A DNA stretch of 64,000 bases, taken from NCBI RefSeq assembly GCF_902167145.1, contig NC_050096.1, positions 198,912,566 through 198,976,565 of the forward strand, written 5' to 3'. The position numbers and the translations under genes are program-made. The notes under the pieces were generated by a model. It saw nothing but the letters and a program-made list of their open reading frames with translations. It was not told the origin of the DNA and did not search any database. The stretch comes from Zea mays (taxonomy: Eukaryota > Streptophyta > Magnoliopsida > Poales > Poaceae). Numbering within the stretch: position 1 is the stretch's first letter; every line of letters starts with the position of its first letter. This document shows positions 1-10,060 of this stretch, in pieces.

Positions 1-520
1 CGCATGCCCTCGGGCCTCGGGGGGTGCAGAGTAGCACTTGGACTCCTTCACTTAGAAAAGGACGGCTGAGCTGATTCCGTTTGTTTTAGGATACTGCCTA
101 GCTAAACTTTGATGTTTACTGTAGCGTGTCCCATTAAAGCAGAACTATACAGATACAGTTATCGTGGAAATGGATACTCTTTTATAATGCAGAACTTCTC
201 CAAGTTGCATTGAGCAATTTGACATAGGTCCTATTGAATATGGCCAATTGTTGTGCGGGGGCGTGCTTCTCTTGACAATGTGGTCGCTGTCCTGCTTTCC
301 ATGTGCCTCCAGCTGTACCTTACTATTATCTAAAATTTCCTGTAGATGCTATGAAATCAGGGTAAATTGTATAATGATTTAACTGTGGTATCTTATTCGT
401 CTCCCTTAATTAATTTGCAATTTAGAACATCAGAGCTGATTAGTCGTTTTATATCAAATACAGTTGCAGGAGGTCACTTGATTTGTTTTCGGGGCACAAA
501 AAATTAAATGACATCATATG
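1..520 (+). other. Intronic sequence, no gene recognised
   Basis: AT-rich sequence with no convincing coding frame. The next recognisable exon of the transporter gene (6651) starts in mid-protein and follows a splice acceptor, so this stretch is most simply the left part of the intron that the copia element entered. Exon 1, which should encode the N-terminal membrane segments, is not visible and is inferred to lie left of the window. Confidence 0.5.
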
Positions 521-525
521 ATTAC

Positions 526-631
526 TGTTGTTTTCTGGTGTGTGTTAATCTCACACAGCACCCTCACTCTTTTCTATTATACTTTACCACTTTACAAATA
601 GACCCTTCAACTTGTTCATAATACACCAACA
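526..631 (-). repeat. 3' LTR of copia element (106 bp)
   Basis: Starts TGTTGTTTTC and ends ACACCAACA. Reads base for base like 5902-6007. The polypurine tract complement lies directly to its right. Confidence 0.95.
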
Positions 632-638
632 CTCCCCC

Positions 639-3600
639 TCAAGATGGGCCAAATATATTTAACATTCCCATCTTGTTACATGCCAACTCATTATCCTTAG
701 GACCTAAACCTTTTGTGAGACTATCCGCTACTTGATTACGAGATTTTACATACTTCAACTTCAAAGCACCACTATCAATCTTCTCTTTGATGAAGAACTT
801 ATCAATCTCCACATGCTTCATGCGATCAAACTGAACTGGATTATTTGCTATGTTGATTGCTGCCACATTGTCACAATGGAGCAACATTGTCTCATTCTTC
901 AACACTTGAAGCTCCTTCAAGAGACTCTTCAACCATATCATTTCACAAACTGCTAGAGCCATTGCTCTATGTTCAGCCTCTGCAGTGGATCGAGATACCA
1001 CAGCTTGCTTCTTGCTTCTCCATGAAACCAGATTACCTCCCACAAATACACAATATCCAGAAGTGGATCTCCGATCATCCTTACTGCTCGCCCAGTCCGC
1101 ATCACAATACCCATCCAAATTCATATGTTGATTTGGTCTAAAACACAATCCCTTGCCAGGGGTTCCCTTCAGGTATCTCAGGATTTGATAAACTATCTTC
1201 ATATGCCCAGTCTTAGGATCATGCATATACCTACTCACCACACTTACTGCATAAGCAATGTCCGGTCTTGTATGGCAAAGATATATCAAACGACCAACTA
1301 CCCTCTGATATCTTTCCCGATCTATAGGGTCACCTGACTCAGCACAAGTTTGGTGATTCCTATCAATGGGTGAACCACATGGGCGACACCCAAGCATTCC
1401 TGTCTCTGACAAAAGGTCGAGGACATACTTTCTTTGGGAGAGAATAATTCCCTGAGATGATCTAGCTATCTCAATCCCAAGGAAGTATCGAAGTGGTCCA
1501 AGATCCTTTACCTCAAAGGCTCTACTTAGCCTTTCCTTCAGTTTCTTGATCTCCTTCGCATCATCTCCAGTGATCACTATATCATCAACATAAACCGCTA
1601 GAATAGTGATACACGAGCCCTGATGTTTGTAGAAGACTGTGTGATCTCCATTGCATTGATGATAACCCATATCACACACAACTCGCCTGAATCTATCAAA
1701 CCACGCACGTGGTGACTGCTTTAGGCCATAGAGCGACTTCTTAAGTCTACACACTTTTCCAATAGTCTGTTTATTTGCAAATCCAGGTGGGATTTCCATA
1801 TAGACCTCTTCCTTCAGATCACCATGAAGAAATGCATTCTTCACATCCAGTTGATGAAGAGGCCAACCAAAGTTGGCCGCACATGAGATTAAGGTCCTCA
1901 CTGTGCCCATTTTTGCCACAGGTGCAAAGGTCTCATCATAGTCGATCCCATATGTCTGACTATATCCCTTCGCCACCAGTCTTGCTTTGTACCTGTCAAT
2001 CTTTCCTTCAGGAGTCTGCTTTACTGTGAAGACCCACTTGCACCCCACCGCCTTCTTTCCTTCAGGAAGGTGAACAAGTTCCCATGTCTTGTTCTTCTGC
2101 AGGGCAAGCAGCTCTTCCTTCATGGCATCCTTCCACTTTGGATCCTGTTTGGCACACCTCCAATCCTTCGGAATAGATATTGTTTGTAGAGATGCAATGA
2201 AAGTTCTATATGCAGGAGAGACACTAGAGTATGAGACATACTTAGCAATGTCATGTTCATAACAATAACGAGAAGGAGGTTTCCCAGCATTTAATCTAGG
2301 AACTCTTCTTTGCGCAAGAGGTAATTCTTCATGTTCAGGAATGGGAGAAATATGGATTGGAGAGACATTACCAGCTGGGTCTGGAGAGGAGTCTGAAGAG
2401 AGATATGGGACTGGAGCTTCAACACATCCAGGTTGTGGTTGCTCCCCCTGCTTCTTCGTCCGCTTTCGATAATATACTATAGGTTGCTCCCCCTGTTTGT
2501 CATTCACCTTTGCCCCAATGGAACAATCATGTTGCTCCCCTTGTTTCTCATTCAACTTCCCTGCCATAGGACATGGGATTGACCCAACAATCACTGCCTC
2601 ATCATCCTCTGTCTCCTCCTGAATATCAATAGTTGGATCATCATGATCCCCACTACTTTCATCATCACTCAATATCTGCGTAGTTATCCCTTTCTCCACT
2701 TCTGGTGAAATCATACCTCCAACAATCACCCCTCCTGAAGCTCCACTAGCCTCATCACCACTAGCCTCATCACCACTAACCTCATCACCACTAACCTCAT
2801 CACCACCTCGACCACTATCATCCTCCCCCTCTCTACGGTCCCCTCCATTGACCGGAGAGAAGTCCTCCAGAATTTGATATGAATCAACTTTCTTTCTATA
2901 GTATGGGTCTTCCTCACGAAATGTTACATCCATACTCACTAACAATCTCTTATCAATAGGGTCCCAACACTTGTATCCTTTCTGAGTAGATGAATATCCC
3001 ACAAAAATGCACTTGATTGCTTGAGGATCCAACTTGTTCACCATAGGTCGATGATCTTTGACAAAACAGACACAACCAAAGACCTTTGGTGGAACACGAA
3101 AGTCACACTTTCCCAATAGAAGTTCTGCAGGTGATTTCGTATTAAGTATTCTTGAGGGCATTCGGTTGATGAGGTATGTGGCCGTCATTACTGCCTCACT
3201 CCACAGATACTTAGGCACATTCATCTGAAACATGAGAGATCTTGCTACTTCCAACAAATGACGATTTTTCCTCTCTGCTACACCATTCTGAGGTGGAGTT
3301 CCAGGACAAGTTGTTTGGTGAATGATTCCTTGACCTGACAGATATGATCTAAATTCATTATTCACATACTCGGTTCCATTGTCAGTCCTGATAACCCGAA
3401 TTCTTGCATCAAACTGATTTGCAACCAGTTTATGAAAGTCTTGAAAGCACTTTAACACCTCGTTTTTATGCTTAAGTATATAGATCCAAGTCATACGAGT
3501 GTAACAATCAATAAAAGTGACGTACCACTTTGCACCATTCACAGAAGTGACTGAACAAGGACCCCAAACATCTGAATGTATTAGAATAAACGGTTCACAA

Positions 3601-4202
3601 CTACGAAGACCAACACTAGGATAGGTAGATCTAGTATGTTTGCCAAGTTCACATGCATCACATACAAGTCTACTTTTGTCCACTCCCTTAAACATCATGG
3701 GATACAACCGACTTAAGTTCTCAAAAGATATATGTCCTAACCGACGGTGATGTAGTAGAATCTCCTTGCCATCCCCCTCAACAGTTGCTTTCAATGCTGA
3801 CTCCTCATGACTGATGAACCACAACCCATTATGCCTGACTCCAGTCCCAATCTTTCTCCCAGTACTCTTCTCCTGAAAGACACAAGAATTCTCATCAAAT
3901 ATTACTGTGCACTTGAATTGGTCAATGATTGAACTTACAGAAAGGAGATTGACTGGAAAAGATGGAACATGCAGAACTGATGACAAGCGAAGAGATGGTG
4001 TACACGCAACAGATCCTATACCACGGATTTGTTGAGATGTACCATCAGCAATTTGAACTGACTCAGAATGTGTATAAGGAATGTATGTTTTGAAAGGGGT
4101 GGACATGCCAGTCACATGCTTTGATGCTCCTGAATCTATGACCCAATCTATGTGATGCCTACATGAGGATGCAAAAGTTTGTGCCTGAGTACCTTCGCCC
4201 AT
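639..4202 (-). CDS. copia Pol: protease, integrase, RT, RNase H
   Basis: 1187 aa, in frame with gag beyond the TGA at 4434. Visible in order: aspartic protease WVIDSGASKHVTG near residue 20; integrase HHCC zinc finger (HHRRLGH...CDACELGKH) near 150-190; integrase core starting HSDVWGP, then RTDNGTEY and GVAERKNR; a low-complexity acidic linker with tandem SGDE repeats near 470; reverse transcriptase with YVDDIVITGDD; RNase H with DADWASSKDDRRSTSGYC near the C-terminus. All main catalytic motifs look intact. The ATG at 4202 is only the first Met after the nonsense codon, and the frame is open upstream to 4433. Confidence 0.93.
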   Translation of the reverse strand: MGEGTQAQTFASSCRHHIDWVIDSGASKHVTGMSTPFKTYIPYTHSESVQIADGTSQQIRGIGSVACTPSLRLSSVLHVPSFPVNLLSVSSIIDQFKCTVIFDENSCVFQEKSTGRKIGTGVRHNGLWFISHEESALKATVEGDGKEILLHHRRLGHISFENLSRLYPMMFKGVDKSRLVCDACELGKHTRSTYPSVGLRSCEPFILIHSDVWGPCSVTSVNGAKWYVTFIDCYTRMTWIYILKHKNEVLKCFQDFHKLVANQFDARIRVIRTDNGTEYVNNEFRSYLSGQGIIHQTTCPGTPPQNGVAERKNRHLLEVARSLMFQMNVPKYLWSEAVMTATYLINRMPSRILNTKSPAELLLGKCDFRVPPKVFGCVCFVKDHRPMVNKLDPQAIKCIFVGYSSTQKGYKCWDPIDKRLLVSMDVTFREEDPYYRKKVDSYQILEDFSPVNGGDRREGEDDSGRGGDEVSGDEVSGDEASGDEASGASGGVIVGGMISPEVEKGITTQILSDDESSGDHDDPTIDIQEETEDDEAVIVGSIPCPMAGKLNEKQGEQHDCSIGAKVNDKQGEQPIVYYRKRTKKQGEQPQPGCVEAPVPYLSSDSSPDPAGNVSPIHISPIPEHEELPLAQRRVPRLNAGKPPSRYCYEHDIAKYVSYSSVSPAYRTFIASLQTISIPKDWRCAKQDPKWKDAMKEELLALQKNKTWELVHLPEGKKAVGCKWVFTVKQTPEGKIDRYKARLVAKGYSQTYGIDYDETFAPVAKMGTVRTLISCAANFGWPLHQLDVKNAFLHGDLKEEVYMEIPPGFANKQTIGKVCRLKKSLYGLKQSPRAWFDRFRRVVCDMGYHQCNGDHTVFYKHQGSCITILAVYVDDIVITGDDAKEIKKLKERLSRAFEVKDLGPLRYFLGIEIARSSQGIILSQRKYVLDLLSETGMLGCRPCGSPIDRNHQTCAESGDPIDRERYQRVVGRLIYLCHTRPDIAYAVSVVSRYMHDPKTGHMKIVYQILRYLKGTPGKGLCFRPNQHMNLDGYCDADWASSKDDRRSTSGYCVFVGGNLVSWRSKKQAVVSRSTAEAEHRAMALAVCEMIWLKSLLKELQVLKNETMLLHCDNVAAINIANNPVQFDRMKHVEIDKFFIKEKIDSGALKLKYVKSRNQVADSLTKGLGPKDNELACNKMGMLNIFGPS

Positions 4203-4433
4203 GTGGGCGTAGTTGGCAAAGTTACCGAAGGAGTTGGTGGCTTGCCCCTCAGGTGAAGTGAGGCACTCGGAAGACTTGCCCTTCTGCCACTGCTCCCATT
4301 GCTTAGCTTGTTCCCCAGATAGAGTAACAGAGAGACTCTCTTCAGTGGTAGCTATGTTGGCCCTGGAGCCACCACGGCCTCTACCACGACCTCCGCGACC
4401 TCTTCCATAGCTCCCACGACCACGAGTACCACC

Positions 4434-5354
4434 TCATCCTCCACGAGATCCTCCCCTTCCACCATTTCCTCTAGGGTTGGGACAATTGTAACTCAGGTGT
4501 CCCCTTTCCCCACAATTATAACATTCTCTATCCTCAATTGCAACATATGCTGGCTTCACATGATTACCACTACTCATCACTCGAAGTCTGCTCTCTTCAT
4601 CTATCATGGCAGACACAACCTCATCCATGGTAGGAAGACTCTCCTGGTGACAAAAGACCGCTCTCCTGCTCTCGAACTCAGAATCCAGATTCTTTAGAAA
4701 GTGGGTCACTCTCCTATCCTCTACCCACTTATGAACCATTTGTGCATCCTGTGGGCAAACCATTTGGAGAGGAGCATAATGATCTAGCTTTCCCCATAAC
4801 TGTTGGAGCTCACTAGCATATTGTTCCACTGGTCTTCCCATCTGCTTTACTGCATCTGCCTTGTTTTGAATTTCCATCATCACCATCACATTCCCCTTTC
4901 GAGAGTATATATTACTCAAGGTCTTCCAGATTTGTGATGCAGTACGCATGGCTTCCACCCTCTTGCTAACAGTGGGAGACATGGATGCCAATAACCATGC
5001 AACTATCACAGAGTTTGTCGCATGCCAGATTCTCCATTCTGCACCGAGCTTATCAATCGGCTCAACACATGTCTCCTCCAAATAATGCTCCACTCCCTTG
5101 CCCCCTAGGAGTACACGCACTCTTCTGAACCAGCTTAGATAATTCTTACTACCTTCTAGCTTCACATCATTAGGCACAAGTTCCAACTTCAACTCAGATG
5201 TACCTGTATTTGCCCTAGCACCAATCAACCCTAACCCCATGAGCTCCTGGATCATACTTCTCATTTCACTCATCATCTCACTCTTTGTAATCCCTCCTGA
5301 ACCACTACCATCAATTTCTGTCTTCTTCGTAGCCTCCTCTGTACTCATTTTCAC
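4434..5354 (-). CDS. copia Gag (capsid/nucleocapsid), ends at nonsense codon
   Basis: 306-aa N-terminal part of the copia polyprotein. It carries a UBN2/DUF4219-like capsid region (LSWFRRVRVLL, then IVAWLLASMSP and EQYASELQQLW) and a CCHC zinc knuckle CYNCGERGHLSYNC near residue 280, followed by an Arg/Gly-rich tail. The frame is stopped by a single TGA (4434-4436) and stays open on the far side straight into the pol frame. This copy is therefore one gag-pol reading frame broken by one nonsense codon, and the pol part would need readthrough. The break is probably a CGA-to-TGA transition, because the residue lies in an RGG-type run; that is inference. Confidence 0.9.
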   Translation of the reverse strand: MKMSTEEATKKTEIDGSGSGGITKSEMMSEMRSMIQELMGLGLIGARANTGTSELKLELVPNDVKLEGSKNYLSWFRRVRVLLGGKGVEHYLEETCVEPIDKLGAEWRIWHATNSVIVAWLLASMSPTVSKRVEAMRTASQIWKTLSNIYSRKGNVMVMMEIQNKADAVKQMGRPVEQYASELQQLWGKLDHYAPLQMVCPQDAQMVHKWVEDRRVTHFLKNLDSEFESRRAVFCHQESLPTMDEVVSAMIDEESRLRVMSSGNHVKPAYVAIEDRECYNCGERGHLSYNCPNPRGNGGRGGSRGG

Positions 5355-5901
5355 AGAAGCACAGAGTCACACACTCGACTCCTTTCTCGCAGCCTCTCGA
5401 GCTCTCTACTCCACTCGTAGACCTCGTCCTCCTCTCCTCCTGTTTCAGCCTCCGTGTAGACAGGACGCAAACAAGTCAGCAGCAGCTCGTTTGTCAGAGT
5501 GGCGCAGTGGAAGCGTGGAGGTGGCAGGGCGCTGCGGTTGGCGACTCGGTGCGGTCTGCTGCTGGTGACCGCGCGGCTGCGACTAGCCGGCCCACGCGGA
5601 GACGGTGAGCCGGAAGCAGCAGCGCGGGCGGTGAGCCGGAAGAAGCAGCAGCAGCGCGGACGGTGAGCCGGAAGCAGCAGCAGCTCTTTGCTCTCACCAC
5701 TCCCTTGCCTTCCAGCGGTGGGGCTGACTGCGCTCGACGGGAGCAGGCGGCGCGGCTGCGGGCGTCGGGGCGCGCGCGCTTAGCGGCGCGTGGCGCGGGC
5801 GGCGTACGGCGCGCGCGTCGGGGCCGGCGGCTGCGCGCGTCGGGGCACGGGCTGCGGGAGCGGCGGCGGGCTGCGGCGGAGAGACCTAGCTCCGTATACC
5901 A

Positions 5902-6007
5902 TGTTGTTTTCTGGTGTGTGTTAATCTCACACAGCACCCTCACTCTTTTCTATTATACTTTACCACTTTACAAATAGACCCTTCAACTTGTTCATAATAC
6001 ACCAACA
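5902..6007 (-). repeat. 5' LTR of copia element (106 bp)
   Basis: Identical to 526-631 by eye. The adjoining leader 5355-5901 is unusually GC-rich (many CGCG tracts between about 5560 and 5880) and has no convincing gene; the ORFs in it are composition artefacts. Confidence 0.95.
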
Positions 6008-6151
6008 ATTACATATTTGTTAAGAAAGTATTCCTTACAGCTGCAAGAGGCGTTCTGGTTAATGTTGTCATTATAACTTGTGCTATTGAAGTACCTTAGA
6101 TCAAGGTAAGGTTCCAGGGGAAAAAATGGTTAAAGATATTTGGGGGTGAGG

Positions 6152-6181
6152 TGGGAGGGGGGGGGGGGGGGAGGGGGGGGG
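6152..6181 (+). repeat. Poly-G tract
   Basis: About 30 bases of almost pure G with one or two A interruptions, inside the transporter intron. It could form G-quadruplex on the + strand RNA. Its length is likely to vary between alleles and to be unreliable in assembly. Confidence 0.9.
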
Positions 6182-6218
6182 CAATATATGAAATCAAGTG
6201 TGTGCCTTTTACCTGACG

Positions 6219-6440
6219 CTGGCGAAAGGCCATCTAGCCTACTGGTTAAAGGCTTCTATAAAAACTCCCTTGATGCATCCGCTCTTGGGTTACACTGTTA
6301 GGCTATTGCAGAGTGGGCGGTTGACATCGGCTCATTAGTGATGGGGATAGGGTTCAGGGATTTTCTCGGTCAGGACCATTGTTTCGGTCTCTTTTTAGTA
6401 TAATACTTGGAGGACGCTCATTCCCTCCTCGGCCGAGTTT
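6219..6440 (+). mobile_element. SINE-like insertion
   Basis: A 222-bp segment flanked by a 12-bp direct repeat TTTTACCTGACG (6207-6218 and 6441-6452). It ends in a T run, the tail type of grass p-SINEs. Near its left end it has TAGCCTACTGGTTAAAGG, which resembles a pol III A box. A B box is not clear. It sits in the transporter intron 0.2 kb right of the copia element. Family not assigned. Confidence 0.65.
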
Positions 6441-6650
6441 TTTTACCTGACGTTATACTAGCGTCATGCCCAATTGTGACTGTACATTTTGGCTCAGGAT
6501 CCCAAGTTCCTAATCAGCTTTTGGTCTCCAAAACTGGTCCTTTTGCTAAACACCACGTGGGCAACATGAAATTGTTATTGATTTTTTATATTGATTGACT
6601 TGAATTGCCTTTATGTGGACTGTGTACTAAGTTTTTTCATTCTTCCCCAG

Positions 6651-8361
6651 ATGTGCATTCTAATCTTCATCGGTAACAATGGTGAGACATACTTCAACAC
6701 TGCTGCACTTGTCTCATGTGTTCAGAACTTCCCCAAGAGCCGTGGACCAATTGTTGGTATCCTCAAAGGATTCGCTGGATTAAGTGGAGCAATTCTAACA
6801 CAGATTTATGCAATTGTGCACTCTCCTGATGATGCTGCGCTGATCTTCATGGTTGCAGTTGGCCCAACAATGATTGTTATAGCTTTAATGTTCATTGTAA
6901 GACCTGTTGGAGGCCACAGACAAGTGCGGCCTTCTGATAACACAAGTTTCACATTTGTATACAGTGTCTGCTTGCTCTTGGCCGCTTATCTTATGGGCGT
7001 CATGTTATTGGAAGACCTTGTCGACCTAAGCCAGTCAGTGACTGTCTTGTTGACCATCGTCCTAATAATATTTTTATTAGTTCCAATAGTCATCCCAGTT
7101 CTACTCAGCTTCTTTTCGGATGATGATGAGACTCTGCATGCACTACTGTTGCCATCACCTCGGAAAGAAGAACCAAGTGCATCAACATCTTCCGAAGAGC
7201 AACAGGAGGTTATACTCAGCGAGGTGGAGGATGAAAAGCCAAAGGACGTTGATTTACTTCCAGCGTCAGAGAGGCAAAAAAGGATAGCAGAACTGCAGAC
7301 AAGGTTATTTCAGGCAGCTGCTGATGGTGCTGTCAGGGTTAAGAGAAGGAAAGGTCCACGGAGAGGAGAGGATTTCACACTGATGCAAGCGCTCATCAAG
7401 GCAGATTTCTGGCTTCTGTTTCTCTCTCTTCTGCTGGGCTCTGGATCTGGTCTCACCGTGATTGATAATCTTGGGCAAATGAGCCAGTCGTTGGGTTACG
7501 AGGAAACTCACATCTTTGTGTCAATGATTAGCATCTGGAACTTTCTTGGACGCATCGGTGGAGGGTACTTCTCAGAGATCATTGTCAAGTAAGACTGCTA
7601 TGCTTCTTTGCTTAATAGAATTTATTTCACATGCCATCTTATAAATAATATTTTGTTTTCAAATGCTTTTTTGGCAGCATAGTCACCTTCCATGTTGACA
7701 TATGTTTTGACTACATCTGTTACGAAATGTTGGTTGTTTTTAGTTTTGTCCTAAGTCATTTTTTTTCTAACTTGGATAGAAAAATGCATCGCCATCTGCA
7801 CATCTTTGTTCTCTGACCCTTTTGCACTCCTTCCCTGTTTCCAGAGACTATGCGTACCCAAGGGCTATCGCGCTAGGAATAGCCCAAATCCTGATAGCGA
7901 TCGGGCACTTCAACTTCGCCATGGCGTGGCCCGGGACAATGTACGTCGGCACGCTGCTCGTGGGGGTAGGCTACGGCGCGCACTGGGCCATCGTGCCAGC
8001 CGCGGCCTCTGAGCTGTTCGGGGTGAAGAACTTCGGGGCGTTGTACAACTTCCTCACGGTCGCGAACCCGGCCGGCTCGCTGGTGTTCTCGGGGGTCATC
8101 GCCAGCGGCATCTACGACGCCGAAGCAGCGAAGCAGGCCCAGCAGCGCCACAGCACCTCTAAGCTGCTGGCGACGAGTGGGAGAGTGGTGAGCGTAGTCT
8201 CTGAAGCAGCTCCGGCGCTGAAGTGCGAGGGCGCCATCTGTTTCTTCCTCTCGTCCCTGATCATGGCCGGGTTCTGCGTCGTCGCGTTCGGCTTGAGCTT
8301 GATCCTGGTCTATCGGACGAAGGTCGTGTACGCAGGTCTGTATGGGAAGCCGCGTACTTGA
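6651..8361 (+). CDS. NFD4/nodulin-like major facilitator transporter, 3' exons
   Basis: Two exons: 6651-7588 (acceptor TTCCCCAG, donor AA|GTAAGA) and 7845-8361 (acceptor TGTTTCCAG), joined in phase and ending TGA. Together they give 484 aa. The N-terminal part of exon 6651 matches the distal half of the Nodulin-like (PF06813) family: GNNGETYFNTAALVSCVQNF, SRGPIVGILKG. The C-terminal half carries DFWLLFLSLLLGSGSG, YEETHIFVSMISIWNFLGRI and SELFGVKNFGALYNF. About nine hydrophobic segments and a cytosolic acidic/basic loop (residues about 185-265) are visible. Family members are membrane transporters named after Arabidopsis NFD4; substrate unknown. The first exon (first three or so membrane segments) lies left of the window, and the intron before 6651 contains the copia and SINE insertions. 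Confidence 0.92.
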
Positions 8362-8725
8362 AAGATCTAAACCCTCAAGGGCCAGATGGCGTGGATGTAC
8401 AGGCAGTGTTGTGTCTTCCCTTCGTTCTGCACAAGTTCTTTGAGAGTAGAACATGCTGCTGAATGCTGATGCACCTGAGCCATAGAAGGTGCAGATGGGA
8501 GGTTCATTGTAAAGTTTACAACGAACGAAGTATACGGAGGTCGAAAGTTCGCGGTGGAAATGCTGTATTTTGCTCAAATTTTGCTGTATTTTTAGTTGCG
8601 AGAAGCTGTATACGTATGTAATAAGTACGCCAGAGTGGAGGCCGAAAGAACGTATTCTTTTATGATTTGTTGAAACTTGAAACCGAAATGAATGAACACT
8701 AGAATCAGAAATTCAGAGTTGTGCC
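8362..8725 (+). other. 3' UTR and downstream flank of transporter gene
   Basis: No coding frame. It follows the transporter stop codon directly and is AT-rich from about 8570, with AATAAG at about 8618 as a weak polyadenylation hexamer. The transcript end cannot be fixed from sequence. Confidence 0.5.
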
Positions 8726-8733
8726 CGTACGGT

Positions 8734-9505
8734 TAGTGCTGCAACTTGGGCCGTGCCGGCCCGGCACGAGCCTATCGTGCTTCGGGCCTCAGTTAGTCGG
8801 GCCTAGCTAGCACGAAATAGAATCGGGCCGTGCCTTACTGGGCCTGGTGAGTAGAAATAAGGCCCAGCACGGCCCTAAAGCACGGCGGGCTTTCGTGCAC
8901 GTAATTAAGTTTCTATCTCGGTCGCCGTGGGGAGATCAGGAGATGGCCGTTGGGCTGGCGCCTCGGGAGATCCGGAGATGGCGCTTGGGATTGGCCGCTG
9001 GGCGCCTGCCTGGGCGGCTGGGCGTGCGCGGTGCATGGCCGCTAGCATGCATGGCCGCTGGCCGCTGGGACCGCTGGAGTCGCTGGACGCCGTGCCTGGG
9101 AGTGGGCGCGTGGCCGCAGGACCGCTGGACGCCACGCCTGGGAGTGGGCGTGCGCGGTGCATGGCCGCTGGTGGCGGCTGGCGGAGAAGACGAGCGGCGG
9201 CCGACGCCTTGGGAGTCGAGGCGAGAATTGGAGACGGGCTGACGCGTGGGAAAACGAGTAAACCTAATTAAATGGCCGCCGACGCTGGATCGGGCTGTTT
9301 CCGTGCCGGGCCAGCACGAGCACGGCCCACAACAACGTGTCGGGCCTGGTAGCACGACGGGCTGATATTTAGAGCACGGCCCAGCCCGTGATTCGTGCCG
9401 TGCTAGCCCGAATTTAAACCAGTCGTGTCGGGCCGGGCCTTTTTCCATTATTCACGGGCCGTGCTCGGGCCGGCCCTTTAGGTACGACCCAAACTTTTAG
9501 GACTA
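8734..9505. mobile_element. Non-autonomous hAT-type DNA transposon
   Basis: A 772-bp element flanked by an 8-bp target duplication CGTACGGT (8726-8733, 9506-9513). Termini are imperfect inverted repeats: left TAGTGCTGCAACTTGGGCC; right, read inward, TAGTCCTAAAAGTTTGGGTC. The subterminal regions are full of GGGCCGTGC / GCACGGCCC words on both strands, as in hAT elements that carry many transposase-binding words. No transposase ORF is present. The ORFs across it (8847-9448) come from GC-rich composition. Confidence 0.82.
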
Positions 9506-9513
9506 CGTACGGT

Positions 9514-10045
9514 TTCAACAGAAAGGTAAAGCAAAACAGTCGGAGAATTGAATAGGAACTTGGGATCCTGGGCAAACAAAGACTGAAAAGTAAGTCAAAG
9601 TGATTTTTCCCCTTCCATTCAAGCCTTCCTGAGATCTTTTGTTTGCCCTGTTTTTTGTCTGATGAAAGACTGAAACTCATGTATTTTCGTGGGCTTTCAA
9701 GGAACTCATGTGAATGAAGATTCTTTCCCTGCCACTGCCAGTGACCATTAAAGAAAGGAATATGTAGAGTCAGGAATTGGTAATCTATCTGTGTTTGTGT
9801 AGTTCTTTTCCCTGCATATGACCTTGATGTTTTCAGTTTTTAAAATGATGCTATTGTACTGTTTTGTTACTGACATCATTTTACCTTTATAATGTTTATT
9901 ACTTGTCAGTTAATCTGATAAATCCATATCCAGCATTATCTTTGAAAAAGGTAAATCAGAGAGGGAGAAGAGAACCATGGAAGGGAAGAGGTTCATCTGA
10001 TATTTTGGGTTAAGTGGTGACACGGCTGCAGTCTGCAGAAATAAC
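9514..10045. other. Intergenic or intronic stretch, no gene recognised
   Basis: AT-rich, no conserved protein-like frame, no recognised repeat. It runs between the hAT element and the LINE. Confidence 0.5.
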
Positions 10046-10060
10046 GATGTCTGGTTAATT

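Larger units (their letters stand above)
526..6007 (-). mobile_element. Complete Ty1/copia LTR retrotransposon
   Basis: A 5.48-kb element with 106-bp terminal repeats (526-631 and 5902-6007) that begin TG, end CA and read identically. It is flanked by a 5-bp target duplication ATTAC (521-525, 6008-6012). On the - strand, a primer site TGGTATACGGAGC abuts the 5' LTR (5889-5901, initiator-Met tRNA type) and a polypurine tract GAGGGGGAG abuts the 3' LTR (632-640). The domain order gag, protease, integrase, RT, RNase H is that of copia. Identical LTRs imply a recent insertion. It lies antisense to, and inside an intron of, the transporter gene. The LTRs are very short for a maize copia, and I do not assign a family name. 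Confidence 0.95.

Noticed and set aside
5494..5977. Long ORFs on both strands in the GC-rich copia leader
   Set aside because: Overlap in several frames, Arg/Ala-rich, no motifs; composition artefact of the leader next to the 5' LTR.
8847..9448. ORFs of 85-170 codons inside the hAT-type element
   Set aside because: Four overlapping frames, no transposase motifs, follow GC-rich repeats.
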